Source: Thamnidium elegans (taxonomy: Eukaryota > Mucoromycota > Mucoromycetes > Mucorales > Mucoraceae). From it: DNA of 64,000 nt. The notes beneath the pieces were generated by a model. The model was not told where the DNA came from, did no database searches, and worked only from the letters and a program-made list of their open reading frames with translations. Shown here piece after piece: positions 44,046 through 54,363 of the stretch. Each line of letters begins with the position of its first letter. Position 1 is the stretch's first letter. The stretch lies in NCBI GenBank assembly GCA_025201345.1, contig JAIXMG010000006.1:310001-374000 (forward strand). The letters are read 5' to 3'. A program made the position numbers and the translations under genes.

Positions 44046-44402
44046 TTATCCGCGAAAGTCATTTAAAACACTCTACACACGTATTAAAAAAAAATGCATA
44101 AATAACATAATAAATAATATCTTTTTCAAAGAAATACCTCTACACGTTTATCAATATCGGCAACTCTTAATGTAACTGTCTTGTTGCGTTTGGTTTCTTT
44201 TTGTTTTTCCTGTTCAGTTTCTTGTGCTAATTGTTCCATAAACAAGACATAATCCAAATATATCTTTTTTTTAAGTATTAATATTATATTGGTAACTTTA
44301 ACTCCCTTATAAAGTTACCAGTAAGTCTACTTTGTCATCTAATTCCTCTACTCCTAAAACGTCTTGTAAATGTTTTCTAAAAGCTTTGCGATTGACACTC
44401 AT
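44046..44402 (-). CDS. CENPW: CENP-W-like histone-fold protein, 78 aa
   Basis: Three minus-strand exons (44402-44319, 44263-44138, 44072-44046; introns 55 and 65 bp) give 78 aa. Starts MSVNRKAFRKHLQDVLGVEE. Core: DDKVDLLIYLDYVLFMEQLA, close in pattern to the second helix of CENP-W (..DLLVHLNCLLFVHRLAEE..), then QETEQEKQKETKRNKTVTLR, VADIDKRVESVLNDFRG. CENP-W pairs with CENP-T through histone folds in the inner kinetochore; usual length is 85-90 aa. If the last donor is not used, the protein ends VFL four codons after DKRV. This tiny gene is easily missed by annotation pipelines. Confidence 0.7.
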
Positions 44403-45229
44403 TGTGTGGGTTAAAAGAAAAAGAAAAAGGATTTTTAAAAAAAAAAGTGCCCAGTCACTATTTCTGAAGTTTGGTACATGAAAAACGTTTAACCGAAAAG
44501 TAATTATTTTTGCTCTTCCAAGATGGTTGACATATTTCTGTTCACTATGATAATATGAACAAAATAACCAATCAACGTGTCTTACTAACTATTATATTCA
44601 TGCAATTACCCCTTTTCATGTAGTACCACGATCAAAAGGTAAAATTATAATATCTTAAAGTGCTCATCAGAAGTTATATAGTGATAATATGTGAAAGGAT
44701 TAAAAAAATGATACCGCTTGTATATATACTAGGTTTATTTCTGGTCTTCTTTGGCGGACCAAAATCAATAAATGGGAAGTATTGCTGTACAGACATCTAA
44801 GATTTTGTTCCGCCGTCTACATCTTTGTCAATTATTAGACATAGTAATACTGTAATAATTACAATATTAAAAGGCTCATTAGTTCTGCTATTGTGCCTAT
44901 CCGAATAAAATAAGAAAGGTACATAAAAAAAAGAGATTGCCTTTGTAAAGTTTAAACTATCATAATCTTACTTTTGGTTTAAGCATGACCTTGTATAAAA
45001 CTCATATACTTTATATGAATAATAAAAAAGGGGGATAGTAGGTGATATATATGTATAATACAAAGATATTAAAAAGTTCCAGATAAATGGAATATGATCA
45101 ATTGTAGTTAGTTACCTTTTCGACTTTTTAGCTATAATTCTTGTTATAATACGTTTTTCTTTGGGATCACATGGTAGCTCAGGATCGGGTATCCTGTGGT
45201 AAATAAAACAAACACTTCAAGTTGTTATC
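44403..45229. other. Intergenic, no gene seen
   Basis: Upstream region of the CENP-W-like gene, then stop-dense AT-rich DNA up to element copy D. Confidence 0.4.
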
Positions 45230-45442
45230 AAAGTTTTTTGTGTAAACAAAATTTATTTATGATGAGGTCATTCCTTTTATTTATTTATTTTGGTATATAA
45301 GGCTTTACTTTTCTATTCGTTTCCATTTATTTTTCTTTACTCTTCATATTATAAGCAATGTTACCCATAACTTTCATCGCCCTCTTCCTAGATTCCTCCC
45401 TTTTATCGCCGTTCAGTGGCAGCACGACATCTGTTCGTATGT

Positions 45443-45479
<37 letters not shown>

Positions 45480-46300
45480 ATTTAAAAATAAATAGTAACC
45501 TTGACCTCTTTATTATTTTCTAGCTGGTTCGTCCTTCTGGGACACAAAAAGTTACTGCACTTTTGTGCCAACTGTCGACTCAAGTCAAGCTTGGCAAAAA
45601 TCCTTCCTTGTCCAGATTTGTAAATCCCTCTCTCCGAGGGATTTGTTAAAAGAAATAACCCATTTCTTTGTTATCAATCGTATGTCATGCAGTCTACATA
45701 TATCTATATAGTACAAATATTAAATTAAATATATTTATAGATGAACACCATTTACGTATAAAGGAACTTGAAGTTACGTAAATGAGTGTGAAAAGCTGAA
45801 AGATGCTTTTGTAAAAGCTAAAGAAAAAGAGTTGGACCTTGAGAAAGGTCGTCTTAAAAATTCTGACAACACTGTCGAAGTTTTGTCTACAGCTATTGAT
45901 GATCTAAGTGTCAAAAAAACTAGTTTGTATCAGGAAATAGCTATACCTGCTAATCATGTGTTACGATTACCAAGTTAAAAAAAGAAAATTCTACTCTTAA
46001 AGATGACTTTGTCTTTGTATAAATAAATCTTTTTTTGTTAATACACATTTTATTATAATTTGTCATATAGTCAAGTTTACTAAAAAAAAAAAAAAAAATT
46101 GAACAAGATCCAGAGGGTATGTACTTTATTTGATACAAAAGTTAAACAAAGTTAAAGTCATCGTCGATTTGAGCTTCTGGGCTTAGGGTTTTCTTCTTTT
46201 AATTTATTAATTTATTCAAAATCGCAATTAGCAGTTTTATTCATCTCTTCGACTTTCCTTCTTTTTCCATTGACAACTTGAACTGTAATGTTTTTCTTTT
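45230..46300. mobile_element. Element copy D: rearranged fragment
   Basis: 45230-45657 matches the inner part of an arm (TGATGAGGTCATTCC, the arm gene exons). At 45658 it switches to sequence that follows 17390 in copy C (TTTCTTTGTTATCAATCGTATGTCATGCAGTC against 17400), then decayed ORF1 (45730-46020) and the 3' part of ORF2 (46080-46290). A deletion has joined the arm gene to ORF1. Confidence 0.65.
45358..45711 (+). pseudogene. Arm gene, copy D, truncated and fused to ORF1 upstream sequence
   Basis: Exon 1 45358-45436 (MLPITFIALFLDSSLLSPFS, 12 nt shorter than other copies), exon 2 45524-45711: GSSFWDTKSYCTFVPTVDSS, AWQKSFLVQICKSLSPRDLL, then 18 residues from the adjoining sequence (ending SLHISI) before a stop. 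The Pro-rich half is gone, consistent with the deletion junction at 45657. Confidence 0.55.
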
Positions 46301-47158
46301 AGAAGGAATTCCTTATAACAAACATTATATCATGATGATTTGAATACTTTTGCGTGTGTAACATCGGAACTATAAAATGTAATGCGAAATAAAAGTTGCC
46401 CATTATCCTCTTTATAAAAAAGAATACTTTATAAAGAAATGTAATAATTCAAACAACCACGTACAAGAAGAAGAAAAACCTAGACGGATAGTATTAACAT
46501 GTACCTCTATTCACAAAGTAAATAGAAGTATATTTATATATCTTTTACTCATGAAGAAGTAAACAAATCATTAACTAATTAAAACTTTTTTTTTCTCACT
46601 TTTGTTTATTTATGTCTGGATTTCCTTTTTTCCCCTTTTCTTTTCACTATGAAATTATTCAGTTCTTGAAAGACTCCTGGAGTTTCTTCAGAAAATTATA
46701 CAACACTACTGCAAATCTTTTCATTACCGTCAAATATAGGTCTCTCTAAACGAGGAGTGGTGTTTTTCAATCATTTCAAACTTGATATAGGGTCTTTAGG
46801 GTACTCTTACGCTTTTCATTGCAGGAACCGTAGACGTGCTTAAAACGGAATATCCTTAATTTTGGGACATTGGGGACGCATTTGGTTCCGGGTTTCTGCA
46901 GGACTCATAAGGGCTTCTCGTTACTATCGTTAAACCTGACGCCTTCTACGGATAATTACGTTTGTGGCTGTCTCCGAATGAGGGAGATACTGGGGATTTG
47001 TAAGTGGGGGAGTTATGCGAGGTGAATGGGACCTCAAGTATTCCTTATTATGAACACCTGGTGATATTTACAAGCGTAAAAGTTCTAGATGTACGCTTGG
47101 GGTTTCATTTTATAACGAGTAGTCACGATCTTATCCTTGATGGGGCTGGTTCATTTAG
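46301..47158. other. Non-coding stretch with a more GC-rich part
   Basis: 46740-47150 is clearly less AT-rich than its surroundings and lacks any long frame on either strand. It could be a decayed insertion of other origin. Nothing recognised. Confidence 0.35.
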
Positions 47159-47350
47159 GTGATCTTGCGGTTATTAAAAAAAAAAGAGCTCACATTAAAT
47201 ACTGTACCAGCAGAAGATTTAACAAATGGTTTCTTTGTTGCTTGTTTCATTAAAAAATCACCAAATGAACAAGGTGCAAAGAGACCTTTAGAAGAAGGTA
47301 GTAATTTAGATGCTCTTGCTAAAAAGAAGAAGACCGTCTTAACCCTATAG
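47159..47350 (+). pseudogene. Orphan C-terminal fragment, RsmB/NSUN-type RNA methyltransferase-like
   Basis: Open stretch reading LTLNTVPAEDLTNGFFVACF and then a Lys-rich tail (SPNEQGAKRPLEEGSN), stop at 47350. NGFFVACF fits the last strand of RsmB/NOL1/NSUN methyltransferases (usually ...GFFvA.f.r). An acceptor-like TTTAG lies just upstream (47154-47158), so this may be a last exon whose gene body was lost or lies elsewhere. No upstream exons found to 46300. Confidence 0.4.
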
Positions 47351-47647
47351 ATTTATTTGATAACCAATAAAAAAAAAAAGGGACTTTTGTATGATTCAGA
47401 CCAAATTTATATTGATGGATGCAAAAAAGAAATTGGCTTGTTTTAATTTATACGATAGATCCAGGAAAAAAAGTATAATATATTACACACTTTTCTTTTT
47501 TAAAGAAAAACAGACATTGCTAGTTACTACGAGTCAGTGTTATAGTATTAACATTCCGTTTTATGGAGTAAATATGACAGAAAGACAACACATCCATATA
47601 TGATTTAAACATCCTGTCATCATTTTCAGAGACTCGTCGTTACTTTT

Positions 47648-48240
47648 GAGCTAGAAACAAACGCGCAAATGATTAAGATAGGTATACCTGTATACTTTAA
47701 ATAATAATAATAAAAAAGAACCTTAATATATTTTTTTTAAATTTTTTTTTTTTTAATAACGAGCCTATTATATAGACAATCGTCAGGCCCGTTATAAACA
47801 ACATCATTTCGTTGTCAGGGTAAACCCCCCCCGGACTGATGTTTTTTTAACAACTCTTTTTCTGTTGAAGCAAAAGGTTTAGTTGGTTTCCAACCAGTGT
47901 TACAGACTGGCGGAAGCAGGGAGAAGGAGATGAAGGGGAAAGAAGCGGGCAATAAGACAAAGGACAGACTGGGAGAGGGCGATAAGAGACAGGACAGACA
48001 GGAAGAGGTGTAACTATCAATCCTTTTGGTTTTTCTGCCAAAAGAAAAATACCAGGAGGGAGAGCTTCTTTTAACAAATCCCTCGGAGAGAGGGATTTAC
48101 AAATCTGGACAAGGAAGGATTTTTGCCAAGCTTGACTTGAGTCGACAGTTGGCACAAAAGTGCAGTAACTTTTTGTGTCCCAGAAGGACGAACCAGCTAG
48201 AAAATAATAAAGAGGTCAAGGTTACTATTTATTTTTAAAT

Positions 48241-48276
<36 letters not shown>

Positions 48277-48387
48277 ACTTACGACAGGCTGGGAGAACGG
48301 AGGTCGTGTCGCCACTGAACAGCGATATAAAGGACGAGCCTAGGAAGAGTGCGATGAAGGTTATAGGTAACATTGTTGTTTATAATA
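47648..48387. mobile_element. Element copy E: single arm fragment
   Basis: Begins with the outer border (GCTAGAAACAAACGCGCAAATGATTAAGATAGG), includes the tip near 47755, and runs inward through the arm gene. It stops abruptly at ~48387 just upstream of the arm gene's start, where Mutator-like transposase sequence begins. Confidence 0.65.
47847..48373 (-). CDS. Arm gene, copy E, 146 aa, altered C-terminus
   Basis: Exon 1 48373-48283 (91 nt; MLPITFIALFLGSSFISLFS, then TTSVLPAC), exon 2 48196-47847: WDTKSYCTFVPTVDSSQAWQ, ICKSLSPRDLLKEALPPGIF, Pro/Cys-rich centre, then a frameshift against copy B changes the end to LVGNQLNLLLQQKKSC. The same 74-93 bp intron position is kept in all five copies. 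Confidence 0.5.
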
Positions 48388-49195
48388 AACCTTTTTCGTG
48401 TTGATAGTGTAGCAATCATGAGCGTCTTTGAGAGCTCGAACAAACCAGTCGTACATCTCCTCTTTTTCATGTACGACCCAAGCAAAAGCAATAGGGAACG
48501 TTTTTAAGGTCTCTTCGCCAATGTTGCTAACACCAAATGCACAGATCAAAGGCGTTTTTAAATTGCTTGTGCTATACGTGGCATCTATGAGTGTAACCTC
48601 TGGAAATCTCTTCGCTCTATCAAGAAGAAAGGTGTTCGTAAAAAAAAGTCCATCAAGGTTTCCGGAAATAACATTACGCCTGTGTTTAGTGATGAAACCT
48701 TGACTTTCAATATGGTTGATAAGCAGAGTTGCGCCGCCGCTAGACCTGATATCTACTCGGTTCATCATACCGTACTTTAGATTGTTGATATCATGGATTG
48801 TCAACTTACTAAAAGAATTCCCATCACTTAACGTCGTTTGAATTTGCTTTGATGGAGTATTTAACTCAATATAATCTTGACGCCTTTTAATATCATTAGA
48901 ATCCAGCAACTTCTTTCTACCAGTACTATTAGAAAATGCATTATCCTTATCGAGTGAGTGATTATGATTCTTCTCATCAGTTTTTTTTAGAAGGTAAGTA
49001 ATTAAACCCGTTTCCCTTATTAGTTCCCAGCCTAACATAGAAAGGGCATTTAGATCTACAGCTATTCTTCCGACGCTTACTATCGTCTTCTGCTAATTTT
49101 CGCGAATTTCGATACTCTCCATTTTTTCTACATTTAAGGTGAATGGTTGTTGCCGAAGAACGTGCAATTGCTAATTCAAAATTGTTCAAGAGCAT
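48388..49195 (-). pseudogene. Mutator-like (MULE) transposase, frameshifted and 3' truncated
   Basis: N-terminal part from 49195 has a FAR1-like zinc-binding look: IHLKCRKNGEYRNSR, then SKCPFYVRLGTNKGNGF. An A8 run (T8 on plus strand at 48981-48988) is where the frame shifts; the continuation KNHNHSLD keeps the C...HNH spacing expected of FAR1 domains. Downstream: IESQGFITKHRRNVISGNLD, then the MULE DDE core FPEVTLIDATYSTSNLKTPL, CAFGVSNIGEETLKTFPIAF, AWVVHEKEEMYDWFVRALKD. It ends at the junction with element copy E, so the second and third catalytic acids are missing. Confidence 0.78.
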
Positions 49196-49511
49196 AGTCT
49201 TTAAGAATGTTTACTACAATGACTTTTGTAGTCTTTTCAGGGATAAGAAAAGAAAAGTCGTTTTATTTTGAACCAATTTTCAGGGATAAATTCTTAGGGA
49301 CCACTGGGTTGTACTTAGGGAACTTCATAGGGACCACAGGGTACCCGATCCTGAGCTACTTTTATACTTCTAACCCAGGCGAAATAAGGAAAACACATAA
49401 TGTAGTCCCTATTTTTTTTTGCCTTAATTTTTTTTTTTCTTTGACTTTTCGCATATCTCTCTCTTCTCTTTTTCTTTTTCATATAAATATTTTTTTTTTC
49501 TCTTTCTCAAG
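49196..49511. other. Upstream region of the next gene
   Basis: Two short partial repeats (GGGACCACTGGGTTGTAC / GGGACCACAGGGTACCC at 49297 and 49331), then C/T-rich leader. No gene. Confidence 0.4.
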
Positions 49512-50125
49512 ATGAAGTTGTATAGTATCAAGAACACTAACCGTCGTATATCTTTATTTTGTAAAAATACAACACCAGAAAAAACGTGTAAACGAAAGTT
49601 GTACCGTAATTTATCAAGTAACCAAAACAAGGTATGACATAAAAAAAAAATAGGGCGATTCTTTTTTTTTTCCTGCTAATTTTTTTTGTTTTTTTTTTGT
49701 TTAGTCTCGAAAGTCTAGTAAACCTTCAAACCAAGAACGTAGCAGCAAAGTCGAGCTCCAGAAACAACAAGAAAAAGAAGATCAGTTGGCTAAACTTCGT
49801 CAAGAGGCATACGCAGACCTTCATGCGCAACTGCAACATTACAACAATGAGTTTATTACTCGTATGCGTTACGAAGAAACTGTAAACTCATTATCATCTA
49901 CTGATTCTTCATCTAGTGAAAGTATCCAAGATTCATCCATACAAGGGCTGGTTGATTTGTTTGAAACTAGCACGGTGAAGGATTACAGTCAACTTATTGA
50001 ATGGGAGTCATTTAAAGTAAGCTTTTTTTCATGCATTATCACGTTATACAAAATATTTATACTTTTTTTTTTAGAACCCTTTAAACTACTTTGAATGTCA
50101 AGGCGAATATGGCGACCTTTGGTAA
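49512..50125 (+). CDS. Small basic/coiled-coil protein, unknown
   Basis: Three exons (49512-49631, 49705-50016, 50075-50125; introns 73 and 58 bp) give 160 aa. Basic N-terminus (MKLYSIKNTNRRISLFCKNT), helical charged centre (VELQKQQEKEDQLAKLRQEA, YADLHAQLQHYNNEFITRMR), Ser-rich part (SSTDSSSSESIQDSSIQG), then LVDLFETSTVKDYSQLIEWE and a short C-terminal motif NPLNYFECQGEYGDLW. No domain recognised. The consistent splicing and clean stop support a real gene. Confidence 0.7.
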
Positions 50126-50626
50126 ACCCGCAGTAACAAAAAAAAAAAAGCATGTACAAATCAACTTTATACCATTTTTTTTTTTTTTTTTTTTTTTTCA
50201 TTTATTAAAAAAGCCATGTATATTTTAAAAAGCCTTTTGGCGGTGGGAAAAAAAAAAGAAGGTTTTTCTTTTCATTTTGATTGGTTCTCTTTGTTGTTGT
50301 TGTCTATACAGGCTATGACGATGTGTTTATAATACTTGTATCGTGCACGTACACATGTGATAAAGGACCGTTTACTTTTGATGGGATGACAAAAATAGAG
50401 AAGATAATGGGTGTAGTACAATACAAAATGACAGTTTTGATCAAAAATATGTGCAAAAGAGAAATGCCTCGATCTAAGGCAAATATATTAGATAAGCGGA
50501 ACATAATATCTGTCTGGACAAAAATGGGGTAAATCGGAAGTTCAATCCCAAGTTTTTGTTGTCATATGAAAAGAGCATGTTTTATTTTATTTATTTACAA
50601 AGAGTTGGAGGTTGGGGGGAATATAC
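50126..50626. other. Intergenic, 500 bp
   Basis: Between convergent genes; T23 (50177-50199). An open stretch at 50281-50532 has no protein-like features and is not called. Confidence 0.4.
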
Positions 50627-52511
50627 TTATTGTTGTGGCATATCTGTAGAGAGTGAGTTCATAAGGTCCATCATAGCACCTAAAACAGATATTTTTTTTT
50701 AAGTATATGTAAAACAATTTTTTTTTTTTTTTTTTTTTACCTATACTTGGTGATCGATTGTGTCGGGTAGCTGGCGGTGACCCCATTAATTGTTCAAATA
50801 GCGGGTGTGAATTAGTGGGGTCCATATGCTGTTGGTACTCAGCGTTTGGTGAGCCAAAGTCGAACCCGCTTGTTAAATGATGTGAATCTAAAGGTTGTAG
50901 CGTAGGCATTCCTGCTGTCATTTGAGCAAATACATCGTCTGTCCATACACTTTCACTGCTACTAGAAGGTGGCGAAGCATGTTGATGATGCTGTTGATGA
51001 TGTTGTTGCTGTATGTTGTGTTGTTGTTGTTGTTGCTGTATGTTTTGCTGTTGCTGCTGCTGCTGTTGTTGTTGTTGTTGTTGCTGTTGATATAAATGAT
51101 TCCATTCTTCTTCTTCAGTATTAGGTACACCGTTAATATCAGGTAGCCCCTTTAATCTTCTCCAATTATTGGTACGATTCACATCATAGTTAATAGCCAG
51201 GTACCAAAACTCGGTAAAGAATTCAGCAGGCAATTCCCAACTTGCACTCATCGTAGGATCACCACCATGATAAAACGCACCATTTAGTAACATGGCAAAG
51301 CATCGATCATAATCCATTTGATCTCTAAAGATGATCATTCTATCACGCATATGCGGTGTTGGGATTAAGTCAATACGAGGGTCATGCGGTATAGCTAATT
51401 GTAAAATAGTAGGTTGTAATCTTACAGCAGATTTACCAACGTTACCAATAGCCGATTGAACTCTTAATTGAAGTCGAATACGTTGAATAGCACTGATACT
51501 AGACGGGCTAGGTTTCGTTTCCTCGGAATCGGATTCTTCTTCTTGTAAGGCCTGCCTCTTCTTTTTTTCGTTGTGCTGTTTTACCCACTGTATCATACTT
51601 TCGTCTTCTTCTTCTTCGATTTTAACATGGGTGGATTCAGGTGATAGATTACTCTCTTCGTCGTCTCCATTCGTCATATCAATATCATTATCCTCTTTCT
51701 CGTCAATATCGTCTTCCTGCCCATCACTTAATGTATTTTCATCATCTTCGTTACTTTCGCTATTACGTTTTTGTTGTCGTTGTTGTTGTTGTTGAGGCAC
51801 ATCTTTTTCATTGGACGAATTAGCGAAATGTGCAGCCATTGTAGGCTTTAAATTAATATTGTTTCTAGTATATGCATTTACATAAGCCTCAATAGCATGC
51901 GGGGTGGTTTTAGCCATTTCACTTAATGCTTCCTCGGTTAAATAAGGTGAATGTGTCGGTATATGAATATTATGATGCAGGCATACAAACTGCAGTGTAA
52001 GCACCACACCTTTTAAATACCAGTTCTCTGCACGAAAAGAATCCATTTTGCTTTTGGTCTGATTTAGTTCTTTAATAGCGCTATTGCGTTGCTCTCTTAA
52101 CTGACGAATGGTACCCTCTAGATCCTTTAGATGACGCTCCTTGCGCTCTCGAAAGGCTCGTTGGGCTGCACGGTTTTGAGCTTTGCGTAGTGCAGGAGAT
52201 GCTGGGTTGGGCTTCCTGCCTGGTTTTTTTCGAATTTTGATAGGTTGTCCGTTTTCGTCAAATTGTTGTGTGGGTTGCTGCTGTTGAGGTGGTGGGTGAG
52301 ATAAGAGTGGAATGTTACTTACGTAAATAGCACCTAAGTTGTTGGAATTAAATGGCTCGTTGTTGAATTGTTGTTGTTGCTGTTGTTGTTGTTGTCGAGA
52401 CTGTAAGAAGGAAAAATCGGAAGGTGACCAGGAATGTCCATCACTTGGTTGGTGTGATGACGAATGAGGTTGTGATAAAAAATCGTCCATAGTAGGTCCA
52501 CTAAAATCCAT
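50627..52511 (-). CDS. bZIP transcription factor with C-terminal DUF3425-like domain, paralogue 1
   Basis: Two minus-strand exons (52511-50741, 50679-50627) give 607 aa. Gln-rich N-terminus; then a conserved lead-in FDENGQPIKIRKKPGRKPNP and the basic region RKAQNRAAQRAFRERKERHL (~109-128) of the Yap type, followed by a zipper-like helix and NWYLKGVVLTLQFVCL. Central acidic/Ser-rich region. C-terminal domain: IPHDPRIDLIPTPHMRDRMI, SWELPAEFFTEFWYLAINYD, of the kind seen at the end of many fungal bZIPs. Then Gln tracts and a final 17-residue exon (AMMDLMNSLSTDMPQQ). The start was placed at MDFSG; an in-frame upstream ATG would add an unlikely Lys run from the leader. Paralogue at 54364. Confidence 0.9.
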
Positions 52512-52522
52512 ATTTTTTTTGT

Positions 52523-52553
<31 letters not shown>

Positions 52554-52742
52554 ACAAGCAAGGGTGTGTGTATATAATATATAATAAGAAAGAAGAGAAA
52601 AAAGCAATATAAAAAAATAAAAAGAGTGTGAAAAAAAAAAAGCTCAGGGAGAGCACGGGATTGTAAGGCCCAACGGAATTACACGTGAATACTTTAAAAA
52701 TTATCTTTATTTATTAGTGCAAAAAGAGTGTATTTCCAATAC

Positions 52743-52776
<34 letters not shown>

Positions 52777-53076
52777 GAAAAAAAGAAAAAAAGACGTTGT
52801 TTTAATAACAGTGGATCATCAAAGGTTTTTTTATGGTGTATTTCTTGATGCAAGTAAAAATATTCCCATGTTTTCGTTGTTCCAGTAAAGTGGAGATAGA
52901 CTGTTACACACTTACAATTGATAAAAAAGATATATATATTTTTCTTCCCCGCAAAATTTTATTAGTCCGGAGAGCCGAGGGACAAACAAGTATTTTATTA
53001 AAGAGAGAAAAAAAAAGAAACTTTAAAACAATCAACTCCGTTTTAAAAATTAAGATAATGCGGCTGAACCATTTTT
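52512..53076. other. Promoter region of the bZIP gene and 3' flank of the next
   Basis: Long A/T homopolymers (52530-52553, 52742-52790) and a possible TATA-like run TATATAATATATAATAAG at 52571. No gene. Confidence 0.4.
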
Positions 53077-53817
53077 TTATAGTATCCAAGATACCATTGC
53101 CATGACACCTGCCATCGTAACTATAGGCATCATTTGACGTGATAAAATACCAGCAGAGCTTCCAACAGGGGTACCATCTACTTTTGTCGAGGTTGCACTA
53201 GGATTACGTGCATTAGTTGCTGATGGTTTAATAGTACTGGTAATCATAATGGCTGAACCACCGGATGTAGTAGAGTAAACATGAACTAAAAACAAATAAA
53301 CATATGAATATGAGGGAGTTGGACAAAAAAAGTCAAGATATTCTTACTACTTTCAGAACGTGATCCTGTAGGTGCTGAAGAAGCATCAGCACTCGTCATT
53401 GCAGATGCTACTGTAGATGAAACGTCACCTAATACATCTTTTTGGGAAACTGGTGAAGCGGGCCTTTTTGTATATATATAAAAAAAAAAAAGAGAGGGGA
53501 TGAATTAAAAAAATGCATGTGAAAAAAATAAAATATAGTATGCCACGTTTGCATTTACCAGTGTGAAGAAATACAAGCTTTTTGGCAAGCGTCACCGCCG
53601 TCTTTACATTGGACAATACAAGAGTTTGCAGCGAGTACTAAAAATATTTTTTTTTAGTATTACGCAAAATTACTTCTTTTGTAATAATAACTTGTATGTC
53701 ATTTTATTTACCACATTTATCCATACACGCTTGATCTGATGAACTACAACTACAGGCAGCAGAACAAGAGGCTACCAAAATACAAAGACCAAACACAATA
53801 GAAGTAGTAAATTTCAT
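53077..53817 (-). CDS. Secreted, GPI-anchored Cys-rich protein
   Basis: Four minus-strand exons (53817-53712, 53637-53559, 53463-53348, 53285-53077) give 169 aa. Signal peptide MKFTTSIVFGLCILVASCSA. The next ~45 residues hold eight cysteines: CSCSSSDQACMDKC and NSCIVQCKDGGDACQKAC, with C-x3-C pairs. Then a Ser/Thr/Ala-rich stalk and a GPI-type end: small residues (GSSAG) before a hydrophobic tail (MMPIVTMAGVMAMVSWIL). It resembles fungal small Cys-rich cell-surface proteins; spacing is not the CFEM pattern. It lies between two paralogous bZIP genes. Confidence 0.82.
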
Positions 53818-54363
53818 TAGTTATTATAATTATTTAAGAGAGAGAAAGACCAAAAAAAAAAGGGAAAGATATGGAATGATTTAAATTTTTATTTTATAGG
53901 GTCTTATTGTTAACGATAATTAATCAATGCACACAGACAATCATTTCTGCCCTCCCCTCTCCCCCTTTTTTTTTCTTTCTTTAAGCATAACTGAGGGAAC
54001 TTTTTTAATCTAAAACAGGGTAAAACAGATGTTTATTATCACTTTAAACGAGCTCAGTTGCCTTATTGTTTTGCACGTGAATTTTTTTAAATTGTTGTGG
54101 GGTTCCCCCAAGCAGTGACCATCTTCCCACAATAGTCTAAATGGTTTTGCTTATAATAACACTACGATCGACACATGTACTAAATGTCATTATACCTTTT
54201 TTTATCCCCAAATAAAAAAAAGGTATTTAATACGCACACACACACGCACAATTTATCTTTTTTTTTTTTTTTTTCCGCACAAACAAAAAAATATCTTTTC
54301 CCCCCCTTTTTTTATTATTATTATTTCCCTTTTAACTCCTTTGACATTCTTCGCATTAAAAAT
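53818..54363. other. Divergent promoter, Cys-rich gene / bZIP paralogue 2
   Basis: Contains C/T-rich tracts and an (AC)n run at 54235-54249. No clear site for a specific factor. Too short for another gene. Confidence 0.4.

Noticed and set aside
50281..50532. 83-codon open frame between two genes
   Set aside because: Begins within T/GTT-rich DNA, has no family resemblance and no matching exon partners.
50520..50560. AGTTCAATCCC, like a tRNA B box
   Set aside because: Upstream 60 bases do not fold as D and anticodon arms and no A box is present.
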